A DNA stretch of 64,000 nt from Hyphomonas sp. (GCA_013791775.1 VMTE01000012.1:62001-126000); one strand, 5' to 3'; shown: positions 17,424 to 26,238, counted from the stretch's first letter. Numbers and translations are program-made. Notes: generated from the sequence alone by a model not told the origin.

Positions 17424-18470
17424 TCAGGCTGCAAATCCCTGCAACCTGGCCGCCGTTTCACGGGCTTGCTCGGGTGAACCGAACAGCTGACGGTTCACGC
17501 CAATCCGCTTGAACCAGTAGTGAAGCCCGACCAGATCAGTGAAGCCCATCCCGCCATGCACCTCGGTCGCCGTGCGGGCGATGAAGGTGCCCGCCTCGGC
17601 CATGTAGGACTTGGCGAGGTTCGCCATCACCGGGCCTTCGGTATCGCCGGTATCGAGCGCATGGCCGGCATGCCAGATCAAGGCCCGGCCGGGCTCCAGC
17701 TTCGCCGCCATCTCGGCGCACATGTGCTTGACCGCCTGGAACGAGCCGATGACCCGGCCGAACTGCTGTCGCTCTGCCGCATAGGCGACGGCCTTGTCGA
17801 TCATCGCCTGCGCCGCGCCGAGCGTGTCGGCAGCGACCAACAGGCGCGCGAAGGCAATCTGCTCCGGCAGCGGGCTGATGCTCAACGCACCCTTCTCGCC
17901 GGCGAAGGCGACTTCATGGAACGTCCGTGTCCGGTCAATGGTCTGCATCGCGGTGCGCGTTGCCGGCGCCGCCACAAGGTGCACCCTGCCCTTGGTATCG
18001 GCGGCCAGCAGATGCGTCGCGCCGTCTGCCGAAAGGGCAAGCAGCGCCTTGCCGGCCAATTTGTCCTTCACCGCTTCCAGGCCCGCACCATCCCGGCGCG
18101 AGAACAGTTCGGTGAGCGCAAGCCCGATCCGCATCTCGCCGCTGGCGAGGGCCGCCAGGTATTCAGATCCCGTCGTCCGGAACACCTTCGCCGCAACGGC
18201 CGTTGCCAGGAACCGCGACGGCGCAATGTGATAGCCGAGCTGCTCCTGCACGATCACGGCATCGAGCGCGCCCAGCCCCAACCCGCCATCATCTTCCGGC
18301 ACCATCAGGGCCGCGAGACCAAAGTCATCCAGCGCCGTTTCCAGCGCGCCTATCGCCGCCGCATCGCCCACGGCGATCTTGCGGATCTGGTCCAGCGAGG
18401 CGGCGCCTGCCAGAACGCCCTTGAGGCTGTCTTGCAGCAGGCGCTGGTCTTCCGAGAGTGCAAATTCCAT
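17424..18470 (-). CDS. Acyl-CoA dehydrogenase (short partner)
   Basis: A 348-residue flavoprotein of the acyl-CoA dehydrogenase family, introducing the alpha-beta double bond in an acyl-CoA and passing electrons to ETF. It begins MEFALSEDQRLLQDSLKG, has the alpha-helical N-domain, a reduced middle beta-domain, and a C-domain with AAERQQFGRVIGSFQAVKH (FAD-binding Gln/Phe region) and ATEVHGGMGFT. It is 4 nt downstream of a second, longer acyl-CoA dehydrogenase. Such pairs are often obligate heterodimers for bulky substrates such as steroid or terpenoid CoA thioesters, which suggests the same here. Confidence 0.87.
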   Translation of the reverse strand: MEFALSEDQRLLQDSLKGVLAGAASLDQIRKIAVGDAAAIGALETALDDFGLAALMVPEDDGGLGLGALDAVIVQEQLGYHIAPSRFLATAVAAKVFRTTGSEYLAALASGEMRIGLALTELFSRRDGAGLEAVKDKLAGKALLALSADGATHLLAADTKGRVHLVAAPATRTAMQTIDRTRTFHEVAFAGEKGALSISPLPEQIAFARLLVAADTLGAAQAMIDKAVAYAAERQQFGRVIGSFQAVKHMCAEMAAKLEPGRALIWHAGHALDTGDTEGPVMANLAKSYMAEAGTFIARTATEVHGGMGFTDLVGLHYWFKRIGVNRQLFGSPEQARETAARLQGFAA

Positions 18471-18474
18471 GCGC

Positions 18475-19668
18475 CTACGCCTTTGCCAGCTTGGGCTCGC
18501 GCGGCATGTCGAGCCCGCGCTCTGCGATGATGTTCTTCTGGATCTGCGCCGTCCCACCGCCGATGATCAGGCCGAGATCGTACATGTAGCGCCACTGCCA
18601 GCTGCCATCGGCGCGCAGGTGCTCGCCCTCCTCATAGAGAATGCCGAGTTCGCCGAGCGCATCGATGGCGAGCCGGGCGATCTCGTGGTTGAGGTCGCAG
18701 CCATTCAGCTTCACGATCAGCCCCGCCAGCCCGGCTTGTTCGCCCTTCAGGCGGGTGGTCGTGATGCGCAGGCCGTTCGCCTGCATGGCGTAGACTTCCG
18801 ACTGCAGCTTCATCAGCCGGTCGCGCAGCAGCGCATTGTCGATCAGTCGCTCACCATTCACGCTCTCGCTCTTCATCAGAGTGACGAGTTCGAGGAACCG
18901 CGCCTTGGTCGCGTTCGGATCGCCCAGCATGCCGCGCTCGTGCGTCAGGGTGGCATTGGCCACCTGCCAGCCCTTGTTCGGCGCAAAGATCACACCGCTC
19001 TTCGGCACACGGACGTCCGTAAAGAACACTTCGTTGAAGTTCGCCGTGCCCGTCATGTCGACCAGCGGGCGCACCTCGATGCCCGGCGTCGTCATCGGGA
19101 ACGTGATGTAGGTGATGCCCTCGTGCTTCTTCGCGGCGGGATCGGTGCGCACGAGGCAGAAGATCATGTCGGCCTGCTTGGCCGTCGAGGTCCAGATCTT
19201 GGAGCCGTTGATCACATAGTCGTCGCCGTCCTCGACTGCAGACGTGCGCAGCGCGGCAAGGTCCGACCCCGCGCCCGGCTCCGAATAGCCCTGGCACCAG
19301 ATCATCTCGCCTTCGATGGTCGGACGGATATAGGCCTGCTTCTGTTCCTCGGTGCCGAGTTCCAGGAGTGTCGGCACGAACATCGAAATACCCTGCCCGG
19401 CCATTGGTCCCGGCAAGCGCGAGCGGGCAAATTCCTCGGCGATGATGCGCGCCTTCAGGATATCCGGCTCAGCGCCGTAGCCGCCATAGGCCTTGGGGAT
19501 CGTCCGGGCCGCCAACCCGTGCCGGATCAGCAGCTTCTGCCAGGCAATCCGCTTTGCATTCTTGTAGCCCTTGTCCTCGGACGTCGGCGCGAGGCGGGCG
19601 TTCTTCGCAAGGGTCTCTGCGATTGCGGCGCGAAAGGCTTCGTATTCGGGATCAAGGTCGAGTTTCAT
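18475..19668 (-). CDS. Acyl-CoA dehydrogenase (full-length partner)
   Basis: A 397-residue acyl-CoA dehydrogenase with the usual order of domains: an N-terminal helical part (KLDLDPEYEAFRAAIAETL), the middle domain with WCQGYSEPGAGSDLAALRT (FAD and acyl-CoA contact), NGSKIWTSTAKQADMIFCLV, and a C-domain ending IIGGGTAQIQKNIIAERGLD. It acts on an unknown acyl-CoA, with ETF as electron acceptor. It is transcribed just before the short partner and divergently from an enoyl-CoA hydratase, so together they form a local beta-oxidation unit. Confidence 0.92.
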   Translation of the reverse strand: MKLDLDPEYEAFRAAIAETLAKNARLAPTSEDKGYKNAKRIAWQKLLIRHGLAARTIPKAYGGYGAEPDILKARIIAEEFARSRLPGPMAGQGISMFVPTLLELGTEEQKQAYIRPTIEGEMIWCQGYSEPGAGSDLAALRTSAVEDGDDYVINGSKIWTSTAKQADMIFCLVRTDPAAKKHEGITYITFPMTTPGIEVRPLVDMTGTANFNEVFFTDVRVPKSGVIFAPNKGWQVANATLTHERGMLGDPNATKARFLELVTLMKSESVNGERLIDNALLRDRLMKLQSEVYAMQANGLRITTTRLKGEQAGLAGLIVKLNGCDLNHEIARLAIDALGELGILYEEGEHLRADGSWQWRYMYDLGLIIGGGTAQIQKNIIAERGLDMPREPKLAKA

Positions 19669-19773
19669 GCCTCCATCTCAAACCCCTGCCCCAAGGTCCG
19701 GCAAGAGGGGCGCTTGCGCGACGTTGGGTAAGGCCGCTTAGCTGGCCGGAAAGAAACCCCTGAGGAGGAAGCC

Positions 19774-20538
19774 ATGCCCGTCGAGTACGTCAAGAACGGC
19801 CACGTCGCCATTATCACGATGAACCGTCCGGAAGCCCGCAACGCCATCAATGGCGAGATGGCCGCGACCATGGAAGCCGCGCTCGACCAGATGGAATCGG
19901 ACCCCGAAGTCTGGGTCGGCATCCTCACGGCGGTCGGCAAGGCTTTCTGCGCCGGCGCGGACCTGAAGGAAATTTCCGCCGGCAATGGCGGCGCCCTTTC
20001 CACCAAGAAAGGCGGCTTCGCCGGCATCGCCCGGCGCGAGCGCACCAAGCCGCTGATCGCCGCGATCACGGGTTCGGCGCTGGCCGGCGGCACGGAAGTC
20101 GCCCTCTCCTGCGACATGATCATCTGCGCCGACGACACCAATTTCGGCCTGCCGGAAGTGAAGCGGTCGCTGGTGGCCGGCGCCGGCGGCCTGTTCCGCC
20201 TGCCGCGCGTGATCGGCAAGGCCGTGGCGTTGGAAGTCATCCTCACCGGCGACCCGCTGCCGGCCCAGCGCGCCTACGAACTCGGCATGGTGAACAAGGT
20301 CGTGCCGGAAGCGAAAGTGATGGAAGAAGCCCAGGCGCTGGCCGCTCGGATCACCGCCAATGCCCCGCTCGCGGTTGCGGCCAGCCGATCGGTCGCCATC
20401 GAGGCAACCAGCAAGACGGATGACGAACTCTGGAAAGCCAGCGGCACCGCCTTCGCCGGGATCGTCGGCACGGAAGACTTCAAGGAAGGCCCCCGCGCCT
20501 TCATCGAGAAGCGCGCGCCCGTCTGGAAGGGGAAGTAA
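19774..20538 (+). CDS. Enoyl-CoA hydratase/isomerase family protein
   Basis: A 254-residue crotonase-fold enzyme expected to hydrate an enoyl-CoA in beta-oxidation. The oxyanion-hole segments are GKAFCAGADLKE and ITGSALAGGTEVALSCD, and FGLPEVKRSLVAGAGGLFRLP carries the catalytic Glu region. AGGAGGA stands 5 nt before the ATG, a very strong ribosome-binding site. Divergent from the acyl-CoA dehydrogenase pair, sharing a 105-bp intergenic region. Substrate chain length is not deducible; an isomerase or dehydratase activity of the same fold is possible. Confidence 0.88.
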   Translation: MPVEYVKNGHVAIITMNRPEARNAINGEMAATMEAALDQMESDPEVWVGILTAVGKAFCAGADLKEISAGNGGALSTKKGGFAGIARRERTKPLIAAITGSALAGGTEVALSCDMIICADDTNFGLPEVKRSLVAGAGGLFRLPRVIGKAVALEVILTGDPLPAQRAYELGMVNKVVPEAKVMEEAQALAARITANAPLAVAASRSVAIEATSKTDDELWKASGTAFAGIVGTEDFKEGPRAFIEKRAPVWKGK

Positions 20539-20562
20539 GCCTTTCGCGCTCGCGTCAAACTA

Positions 20563-20592
20563 GCCGCCGTTCCGGGAAACCGGGACGGCGGC
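20563..20592. terminator. Hairpin after the enoyl-CoA hydratase gene
   Basis: GCCGCCGTTCCGGG and CCGGGACGGCGGC pair across an AAA loop, 25 nt past the stop. The following sequence is only weakly T-rich, so it may protect the mRNA 3' end rather than terminate by itself. Confidence 0.5.
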
Positions 20593-20650
20593 CTGCGTTT
20601 GGGGGTGCAGTGGGGGCCGGGTATTTCGATTCAAGTGCAATCCTCTCCGC

Positions 20651-20776
20651 AGGCCCCTGCGCAGGCAGGGGCCTAGATTCGGAAGAAAGCATTTTCCCGG
20701 ACTGGGCACCTGCCTGCGCAGGCACCTGCGGGGCAGCATTGCTTGGCCAAGCACTTCACCTCCGTGTACGGAGGTG
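20651..20776. repeat. Cluster of short palindromes between convergent genes
   Basis: Four separate perfect palindromes lie in 126 bp: AGGCCCCTGC/GCAGGGGCCT (20651-20674, 4-nt loop), TGCCTGCGCAGGCA (20711-20724), GCTTGGCCAAGC (20741-20752), and CACCTCCGT/ACGGAGGTG (20757-20776). The CCTGCGCAGG core recurs in the first two. They look like REP-type elements placed between the convergent hydratase and trmJ genes. Confidence 0.6.
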
Positions 20777-20789
20777 TTGCGCGGGGATG

Positions 20790-21545
20790 CTACTCCTCCC
20801 GCGTCACGCGCGCTTTCCCCCGCCCGATCGTGAGCGCCTTGATGGCGCCTCGGAAGGTCTGCACTTCCTGCTGCGTCCAGTCGGCGCGGATGAAGGCAGC
20901 GCGGAGGTTGTCCTTCATCAGCGGCGTTTTCTCGGGCGGATAGAAGAAGCCGGCGCGTTCGAGTTCAGTTTCGAAATGTTCAAACATGCGCATTAACTCG
21001 TCACGGCTGGCCGGGGGGGCGAGCGTGTCCGCCGGTTTGACGTGGTCGTCCTGAAGCTGACCCCAGGCGGCGCAGAAGACGCCGACGGCCTGAGCGAGAT
21101 TCAGCGAGGAGAAGTCCGGATCCACCGGATAGGTCATCACTTCGTCCGCCAATGCCACCGCCTCATTGGGCAGGCCGGATTTTTCACCCCCGAACAGGAT
21201 GCCCGCCCGGCCGAGGCCCTGCGCCGCGCGGGTCACCGCCTGCGCGGCAGCGCCGGGGGCATCGGTGACGCGTTTGCCGACGCCGCGCTGGCGGGCGGTG
21301 GCCGCCGATAACCAGGTGAGGCCGGAGAGCGCGCTGGCCAGGTCGGCATGCACCGTGATGGTGACCCCGGCCGCGAAGGCGCCGGCGCTCATCGTCTCGG
21401 CAGCGGGGTTTGGCCAGCCGTCGCGCGGGGCGACGAGGCGAAGGTCCGTCAGCCCGAAATTGCGCATCACACGGGCGGCCGCGCCGATGTTTTCGCCGAG
21501 CTGCGGCGTGTGGAGGAGGATGGCTGGGGCAGCGGGGTTGGCCAT
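20790..21545 (-). CDS. trmJ: tRNA (cytidine/uridine-2'-O)-methyltransferase TrmJ-type (SpoU/TrmH superfamily)
   Basis: Methylates the 2'-OH of a tRNA anticodon-loop nucleotide using S-adenosylmethionine. The 251-residue protein has the three SPOUT knot motifs: LGENIGAAARVMRNFG (motif 1 with the conserved Asn and Arg), ILFGGEKSGLPNEAV (motif 2) and SLNLAQAVGVF (motif 3). The C-terminal helical extension (DELMRMFEHFETELERAGFF) is characteristic of TrmJ rather than TrmL or RlmB. It is convergent with the enoyl-CoA hydratase gene and divergent from icd, with a 77-bp gap. Confidence 0.88.
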   Translation of the reverse strand: MANPAAPAILLHTPQLGENIGAAARVMRNFGLTDLRLVAPRDGWPNPAAETMSAGAFAAGVTITVHADLASALSGLTWLSAATARQRGVGKRVTDAPGAAAQAVTRAAQGLGRAGILFGGEKSGLPNEAVALADEVMTYPVDPDFSSLNLAQAVGVFCAAWGQLQDDHVKPADTLAPPASRDELMRMFEHFETELERAGFFYPPEKTPLMKDNLRAAFIRADWTQQEVQTFRGAIKALTIGRGKARVTREE

Positions 21546-21622
21546 GATGTATCCGGTTTTGACGGGCGCCCGGCGTCTGCTATAGGCCGGGCCAAACCGT
21601 TTCAGTGCAAGGATTCCAGAAT

Positions 21623-22840
21623 ATGTCGAAGATCAAGGTCAAAAACCCGGTTGTGGAGATGGACGGGGACGAAATGACCCGGATCATCTGGCAGGTCATC
21701 AAGGACAAGCTGATCCACCCCTACCTCGATATCGACTTGAAATATTACGATCTTTCGATCCAGAAGCGCGACGAGACGGATGACCAGATCACCATCGACG
21801 CGGCCGAAGCGACCAAGAAATACGGCGTCGCCGTCAAATGCGCGACCATCACCCCGGACGAAGCCCGGGTGGAGGAATTCGGCCTCAAGAAGATGTGGAA
21901 AAGCCCGAACGGCACGATCCGCAACATCCTCGGCGGCGTGGTGTTCCGCGAGCCGATCGTGATCTCGAACATTCCGCGCCTGGTGCCGGGCTGGACCAAG
22001 CCGGTCGTGATCGGCCGCCATGCGTTCGGCGACCAGTACAAGGCGACCGACTTCACGGTGCCGGGCGCCGGCAAGCTGACGATGAAATTCGAAGGCAAGG
22101 ACGGCAAGGTGATCGAGAAGGAAGTGTTCGACTTCCCCTCGGCCGGCATCGCGATGGGCATGTACAACCTAGACGAGTCGATCCGCGACTTCGCCCGCGC
22201 CAGCTTCAACTATGGCCTGCAGCGCCAGTGGCCGGTCTACCTGTCGACCAAGAACACGATCCTCAAGGCCTATGATGGCCGCTTCAAGGACATCTTCCAG
22301 GAAGTGTTCGACGCCGAGTTCAAGGACAAGTTCGCCGCCTTCAAGGGCACCTACGAGCACCGCCTGATCGACGACATGGTAGCCGCCTGCATGAAATGGT
22401 CCGGCGGCTATATCTGGGCGTGCAAGAACTATGACGGCGATGTGCAGTCCGACACCGTGGCGCAGGGCTATGGCTCGCTGGGCCTGATGACCTCCGTGCT
22501 GCTGTCGCCCGATGGCCAGACGGTGGAAGCTGAAGCCGCGCACGGCACGGTGACGCGCCACTACCGCAACTGGCAGAAGGGCGAGGCCACCTCGACCAAC
22601 TCGATCGCGTCGATCTACGCCTGGACGCAGGGCCTCGACCATCGTGGCCGGATGGACGGCACGCCGGACGTGCGGAAGTTCGCCCAGACGCTGGAGAAAA
22701 CCATCGTGGAGACGGTGGAAGCCGGCTACATGACGAAGGACCTGGCCCTGCTGGTCGGCCCGGATCAGGGTTATCTGACCACGGAAGGCTTCATCGAGAA
22801 GGTGGCGCAAAACTTCGAAAAGGCGATGTCGCAGGCCTGA
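21623..22840 (+). CDS. icd: NADP-dependent isocitrate dehydrogenase
   Basis: Decarboxylates isocitrate to 2-oxoglutarate in the TCA cycle, forming NADPH. The 405-residue length and the segments [46 protein letters not shown] and [13 protein letters not shown] are those of the eukaryote-like NADP enzyme (subfamily II) common in alphaproteobacteria, not the E. coli type. ATG 21623 is preceded by AAGGA at 9 nt. A composite palindromic repeat follows the gene. Confidence 0.95.
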   Translation: MSKIKVKNPVVEMDGDEMTRIIWQVIKDKLIHPYLDIDLKYYDLSIQKRDETDDQITIDAAEATKKYGVAVKCATITPDEARVEEFGLKKMWKSPNGTIRNILGGVVFREPIVISNIPRLVPGWTKPVVIGRHAFGDQYKATDFTVPGAGKLTMKFEGKDGKVIEKEVFDFPSAGIAMGMYNLDESIRDFARASFNYGLQRQWPVYLSTKNTILKAYDGRFKDIFQEVFDAEFKDKFAAFKGTYEHRLIDDMVAACMKWSGGYIWACKNYDGDVQSDTVAQGYGSLGLMTSVLLSPDGQTVEAEAAHGTVTRHYRNWQKGEATSTNSIASIYAWTQGLDHRGRMDGTPDVRKFAQTLEKTIVETVEAGYMTKDLALLVGPDQGYLTTEGFIEKVAQNFEKAMSQA

Positions 22841-22856
22841 TCCCCGACCTCTCTAT

Positions 22857-22948
22857 CTGCCGCTCACCCCGGCGAAGGCCGGGGTCCAGCACCAGACATG
22901 CAATGCTTGAAAGGACTGGATCCCGGCCATCGCCGGGATGAGCGGCAG
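22857..22948. repeat. Composite palindromic (REP/BIME-like) element
   Basis: The outer arms CTGCCGCTCA (22857-22866) and TGAGCGGCAG (22939-22948) are perfect inverted copies. Inside each arm is its own GC-rich hairpin, CCCCGGCgaaGGCCGGGG and TCCCGGCCatcGCCGGGA. The whole can fold into one cruciform-like structure. It sits between icd and pnuC and may act as a transcription or mRNA boundary. Confidence 0.75.
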
Positions 22949-22956
22949 GGGGATCT

Positions 22957-23616
22957 ATGGAAACCGAAATGCCTGCCAGCCGTGTGCAGACGGTGTTTGT
23001 TCCCGCTATCCTCGTGCTCGCCACGATCGCCATCGCCTGGACGGCCTGGTTCACCGGAAATGCCAGCGCGCTGGAGGCCGGCGCTTTCGTCAGCGGCGCG
23101 ATCTGCGTCTGGCTGGTCGTGCGCCAGAGCATCTGGAATTTTCCGCTCGGCCTGCTGAATGTGGCGGCCTATGCCTGGATCTTCTACGAGTATCGTCTGT
23201 ATGCGGACGCAGGCCTGCAGGTCATCTACTTCGTCCTCAACCTCGCCGGCTGGTATCTCTGGCTGTTCGGCGGCAAGGATCGCACCGAGCTGAAGGTCAG
23301 CCGGATCTCCGTGCGGGAGATGGTGTTGACCGCGCTGGGAATTGCGGCCTCGACGCTGGCGCTGCGCTGGGTGCTGATCAAGGTCGGCGGCTCGGCGCCG
23401 TTCTGGGACGGCCTGACGGCCTCGATCAGCCTCGCAGCACAATGGCTGCAAAGCCGCAAGAAACTTGAATGCTGGCACCTCTGGATCCTCGCCGACCTGA
23501 TCTATGTTCCGCTTTATGTCACCCGCGAACTCAACCTTACGGCCCTGCTCTATGCGGTGTTCCTGGGGCTTGCGACCATGGGCCTGCTCGCCTGGCGCAA
23601 GGCGGTGACGCCGTGA
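22957..23616 (+). CDS. pnuC: Nicotinamide riboside transporter PnuC
   Basis: An inner-membrane facilitator of 219 residues with about seven hydrophobic segments. The signature NFPLGLLNVAAYAWIFYEYRLYADAGLQ matches PnuC (conserved W-N-x-P-x-G and Y-A-D region), as does NLAGWYLWLFGGKD. It imports nicotinamide riboside, which is trapped by phosphorylation. The downstream kinase gene overlaps its stop codon (GTGA), so import and trapping are coupled. AGGGGGA precedes the ATG. Confidence 0.92.
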   Translation: METEMPASRVQTVFVPAILVLATIAIAWTAWFTGNASALEAGAFVSGAICVWLVVRQSIWNFPLGLLNVAAYAWIFYEYRLYADAGLQVIYFVLNLAGWYLWLFGGKDRTELKVSRISVREMVLTALGIAASTLALRWVLIKVGGSAPFWDGLTASISLAAQWLQSRKKLECWHLWILADLIYVPLYVTRELNLTALLYAVFLGLATMGLLAWRKAVTP

Positions 23617-24701
23617 GCGCGCGCGTGTTGCGGGTGGTCCTTATCGGCGCGGAGTCGGTCGGCAAGACGACGCTGTGCGAGCAGCTGGCAGCGCATTACG
23701 ACACAGCGTGGGTGGCCGAATACGGCCGCGAGCATTGGGAAAAGAAGATCGCCGCAATGGACGCGCCGGGCGAAATTCCGGCGTGGACGGATGATGAATT
23801 CATCCATATCGCCGAGGAACAGCAGCGGCGCGAGACTGCGGCGGCGCAAGAGGCGAACCGCGTCCTGATCTGCGATACGAATGCGTTTGCCACCGCGACG
23901 TGGTTTGAACGCTATGCGAACAAGCGCCATCCGCAGGTAGATGCCATCGGGGCGCGCGACAAGGTGGACCTCTATCTCATTCCGTCACCGGACGTTCCCT
24001 TCGTTCAGGACGGCGTGCGCGACGGCGAGAAGATCCGCGACTGGATGCATACACGGTTCGTGGAACTGATCGAAGCGGCGGGCGTGCCTTACGTGTTGAT
24101 CACCGGCCCCTATGACGCGCGCCTGCCGAAAGCAATTGCCGCCGTCGATACGCTGCTGGCGCTGAAGACAGCGCCTGCCCCGCCGGCGATACGCATCCGC
24201 CGGGCCGGACCGGACGACGCCGAGCGCCTCGCCCAGATCGGCGTGGCCACCTTCCTGGAAACCTATGCCGACCTGATCGACGGCGCAAACATGGCTGCCC
24301 ATTGCACCCGCCAGCATTCGCAGGCGGTGTATGCGGATTATCTGGCCGATCCGGATGTGTCAGTCTGGCTGGCGGAGCTCGCCGAAACGGGCGCGCCGAT
24401 CGGATATGCCGTGAACCTGCCGCCGGATCTGCCGATCGTGCTGGAGCCGGGTGATGTGGAGCTTAAGCGCATCTATGTGCTGTCGCGTTTCCATGGCACA
24501 GGCGCCGGGCGGGCGTTGATGGAGGCGGCCGTGGCCGATGCCCGCGCGCGGGGCGCGCCGCGCCTGCTGCTGGGCACCTATCAGGACAATCACCGCGCCG
24601 TGGCCTTCTATCGCAAGCACGGGTTCGGGATGGCCGGCACACGGCAATTCCAGGTGGGCGAACGGCTGTTTGACGATATCGTGCTGGCCAGACGGCTTTG
24701 A
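23613..24701 (+). CDS. NadR-like ribosylnicotinamide kinase fused to a GNAT acetyltransferase domain
   Basis: A 362-residue two-domain protein. Residues 1-190 are a P-loop kinase (VVLIGAESVGKTTLCEQLA; WVAEYGREHWE; ICDTNAFATATWFERY; GVRDGEKIRDWM) matching the kinase domain of NadR, which phosphorylates nicotinamide riboside to NMN. Residues 192-362 are a GNAT fold (RIRRAGPDDAERLAQIG; ELKRIYVLSRFHGTGAGRAL acetyl-CoA loop; NHRAVAFYRKHGF). The usual NadR N-terminal HTH and NMN adenylyltransferase domain are absent. GTG 23613 overlaps the pnuC stop. The frame is continuous with no sign of an error at the junction. The substrate of the GNAT half is unknown. Confidence 0.9.
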   Translation: MSARVLRVVLIGAESVGKTTLCEQLAAHYDTAWVAEYGREHWEKKIAAMDAPGEIPAWTDDEFIHIAEEQQRRETAAAQEANRVLICDTNAFATATWFERYANKRHPQVDAIGARDKVDLYLIPSPDVPFVQDGVRDGEKIRDWMHTRFVELIEAAGVPYVLITGPYDARLPKAIAAVDTLLALKTAPAPPAIRIRRAGPDDAERLAQIGVATFLETYADLIDGANMAAHCTRQHSQAVYADYLADPDVSVWLAELAETGAPIGYAVNLPPDLPIVLEPGDVELKRIYVLSRFHGTGAGRALMEAAVADARARGAPRLLLGTYQDNHRAVAFYRKHGFGMAGTRQFQVGERLFDDIVLARRL

Positions 24702-24759
24702 CGGGGACTTTCGGAAATTACCTATTCCGCGCTGGCCTCAACGCTGGCAGGATTTTGCA

Positions 24760-25212
24760 ATGACCGAGTTCCGTGTACGGAGCGCCGATGAGCGGCGCGA
24801 GGACATCCTTCTGCGTGCCTCCGGGATGGGCATCGACGAAACGTTCATCGCAACGCTCGTGGATACATTTTACATGCGTGTGCGCGCGCATCCTGTCCTG
24901 GGGCCGGTGTTCGGCGCCGCCATCACGGATTGGGACCCGCACCTTGCGCGGATGAAGGACTTCTGGTCGTCAGTCGCGTTGAATTCCGGGCGCTATTCCG
25001 GCCGGCCTGTGCCCGCCCACATGAAGCACACGCACATCCGGAACTGGCACTTCAACATCTGGCTGGCCCTGTTCCATCAGACCCTGATCGACACGGCAAA
25101 GACGCCGGACGCCGTCGTCTATTTCATGGAACGCGCCGAACGCATCGGCCACAGTATGCAGCTGGCGCTGTTTGACGATGCGGTTTTTGATCCACCGCTG
25201 AGCCGCGATTGA
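24760..25212 (+). CDS. Group III truncated haemoglobin
   Basis: A 150-residue globin of the 2-on-2 class, group III. The features seen are FIATLVDTFYMRVRAHPVLGPVF (helices A-B), DWDPHLARMKDFWSSVAL, the Arg/His-rich HMKHTHIRNWHFNIWLALF (helices E-F, with candidate proximal His), and a C-terminal H helix. Group III globins may detoxify oxygen or nitric oxide species; function in most hosts is unproven. ATG 24760 lies 58 nt after the NadR-GNAT gene on the same strand, so co-transcription is possible. Confidence 0.88.
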   Translation: MTEFRVRSADERREDILLRASGMGIDETFIATLVDTFYMRVRAHPVLGPVFGAAITDWDPHLARMKDFWSSVALNSGRYSGRPVPAHMKHTHIRNWHFNIWLALFHQTLIDTAKTPDAVVYFMERAERIGHSMQLALFDDAVFDPPLSRD

Positions 25213-25284
25213 ACCCCGGCGAAAGACCCTCCCATTCCCGCCCCGCGTGCGGGGAAGGAATGGACCGGGGCATTCTGGCGAAAA

Positions 25285-26238
25285 TCAGACCTTGCGGGCC
25301 GAGCGCACGTAGCGGACCATTCCGTCCGTGGACGTCATCACCAGCGTGTGCGTGTGGACGCGGGCGTCCTTGTAGAGCACGCCGTTCAACATCGTGCCGT
25401 TGGTGACGCCTGTGGCGCAGAACACGGTGTCGCCGGAGGCGAGTTCGTTCAGCGAATAGGTCTTGCCGAAATCGGAGATGCCGGTCTTGGCTGCACGTTT
25501 CTTTTCGTCGTCGTTGCGAAAGACGAGGCGGCCGAACATCTGTCCGCCCACGCACTTCAGGGCTGCTGCCGCGAGCACGCCTTCCGGCGCGCCGCCGGAG
25601 CCGACATACATGTCGATGCCGGTGAGCGAATTGGTGGTGGCGATGACGCCGGCAACGTCGCCGTCGGTAATCAGCGCGATGCGCGCGCCGGCCGAGCGCA
25701 GCGATTCGATGATGTCCTCATGGCGCGGACGGTCGAGCACGCAAACAGTCATGTCTGCGATTTTGCGTCCGGCGGCCTTTGCGAGCGCCTTGATGTTTTC
25801 AGCCGGCGTGGCATCGAGGCTGACGAGACCTTCCGCATAGCCCGGTCCGATAGCGATCTTGTCCATGTAGGTGTCGGGCGCATAGAGCAGGCCGCCGCGC
25901 GGGGCGATGGCCAGCACGGCGAGCGCGTTGGCCATGGCTTTCGCGGTCAGCGTCGTGCCTTCGAGCGGGTCGAGCGCGATGTCGATTTCCGGACCCTTTC
26001 CGGTGCCGACCTCTTCGCCGATATAGAGCATCGGGGCTTCGTCGCGTTCGCCTTCGCCAATGACGACGCGGCCGCGGAATTCAACTTCGTTGAAGGCCGA
26101 GCGCATGGCGTCCACGGCAGCGGCATCAGCCTTCTTCTCGTCGCCCCGGCCGACTTCGGCTGACGCGGCAATGGCGGCGAGTTCGGTGACGCGGACCATG
26201 GCATCGGCGAGGCCGGGCGTCAGAACGTTGTTTTTCAT
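25285..26238 (-). CDS. glpX: Fructose-1,6-bisphosphatase class II
   Basis: Hydrolyses fructose-1,6-bisphosphate in gluconeogenesis. The 317-residue protein shows VIGEGERDEAPMLYIGEEVG and DIALDPLEGTTLTAKAM, the metal- and phosphate-binding motifs of the GlpX family, and VGSGGAPEGVLAAAALKC. It lies 53 bp downstream of homoserine dehydrogenase on the same strand, an arrangement seen in other alphaproteobacteria (hom-glpX). Sedoheptulose-bisphosphatase side activity is possible. It is convergent with the truncated haemoglobin gene. Confidence 0.93.
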   Translation of the reverse strand: MKNNVLTPGLADAMVRVTELAAIAASAEVGRGDEKKADAAAVDAMRSAFNEVEFRGRVVIGEGERDEAPMLYIGEEVGTGKGPEIDIALDPLEGTTLTAKAMANALAVLAIAPRGGLLYAPDTYMDKIAIGPGYAEGLVSLDATPAENIKALAKAAGRKIADMTVCVLDRPRHEDIIESLRSAGARIALITDGDVAGVIATTNSLTGIDMYVGSGGAPEGVLAAAALKCVGGQMFGRLVFRNDDEKKRAAKTGISDFGKTYSLNELASGDTVFCATGVTNGTMLNGVLYKDARVHTHTLVMTSTDGMVRYVRSARKV

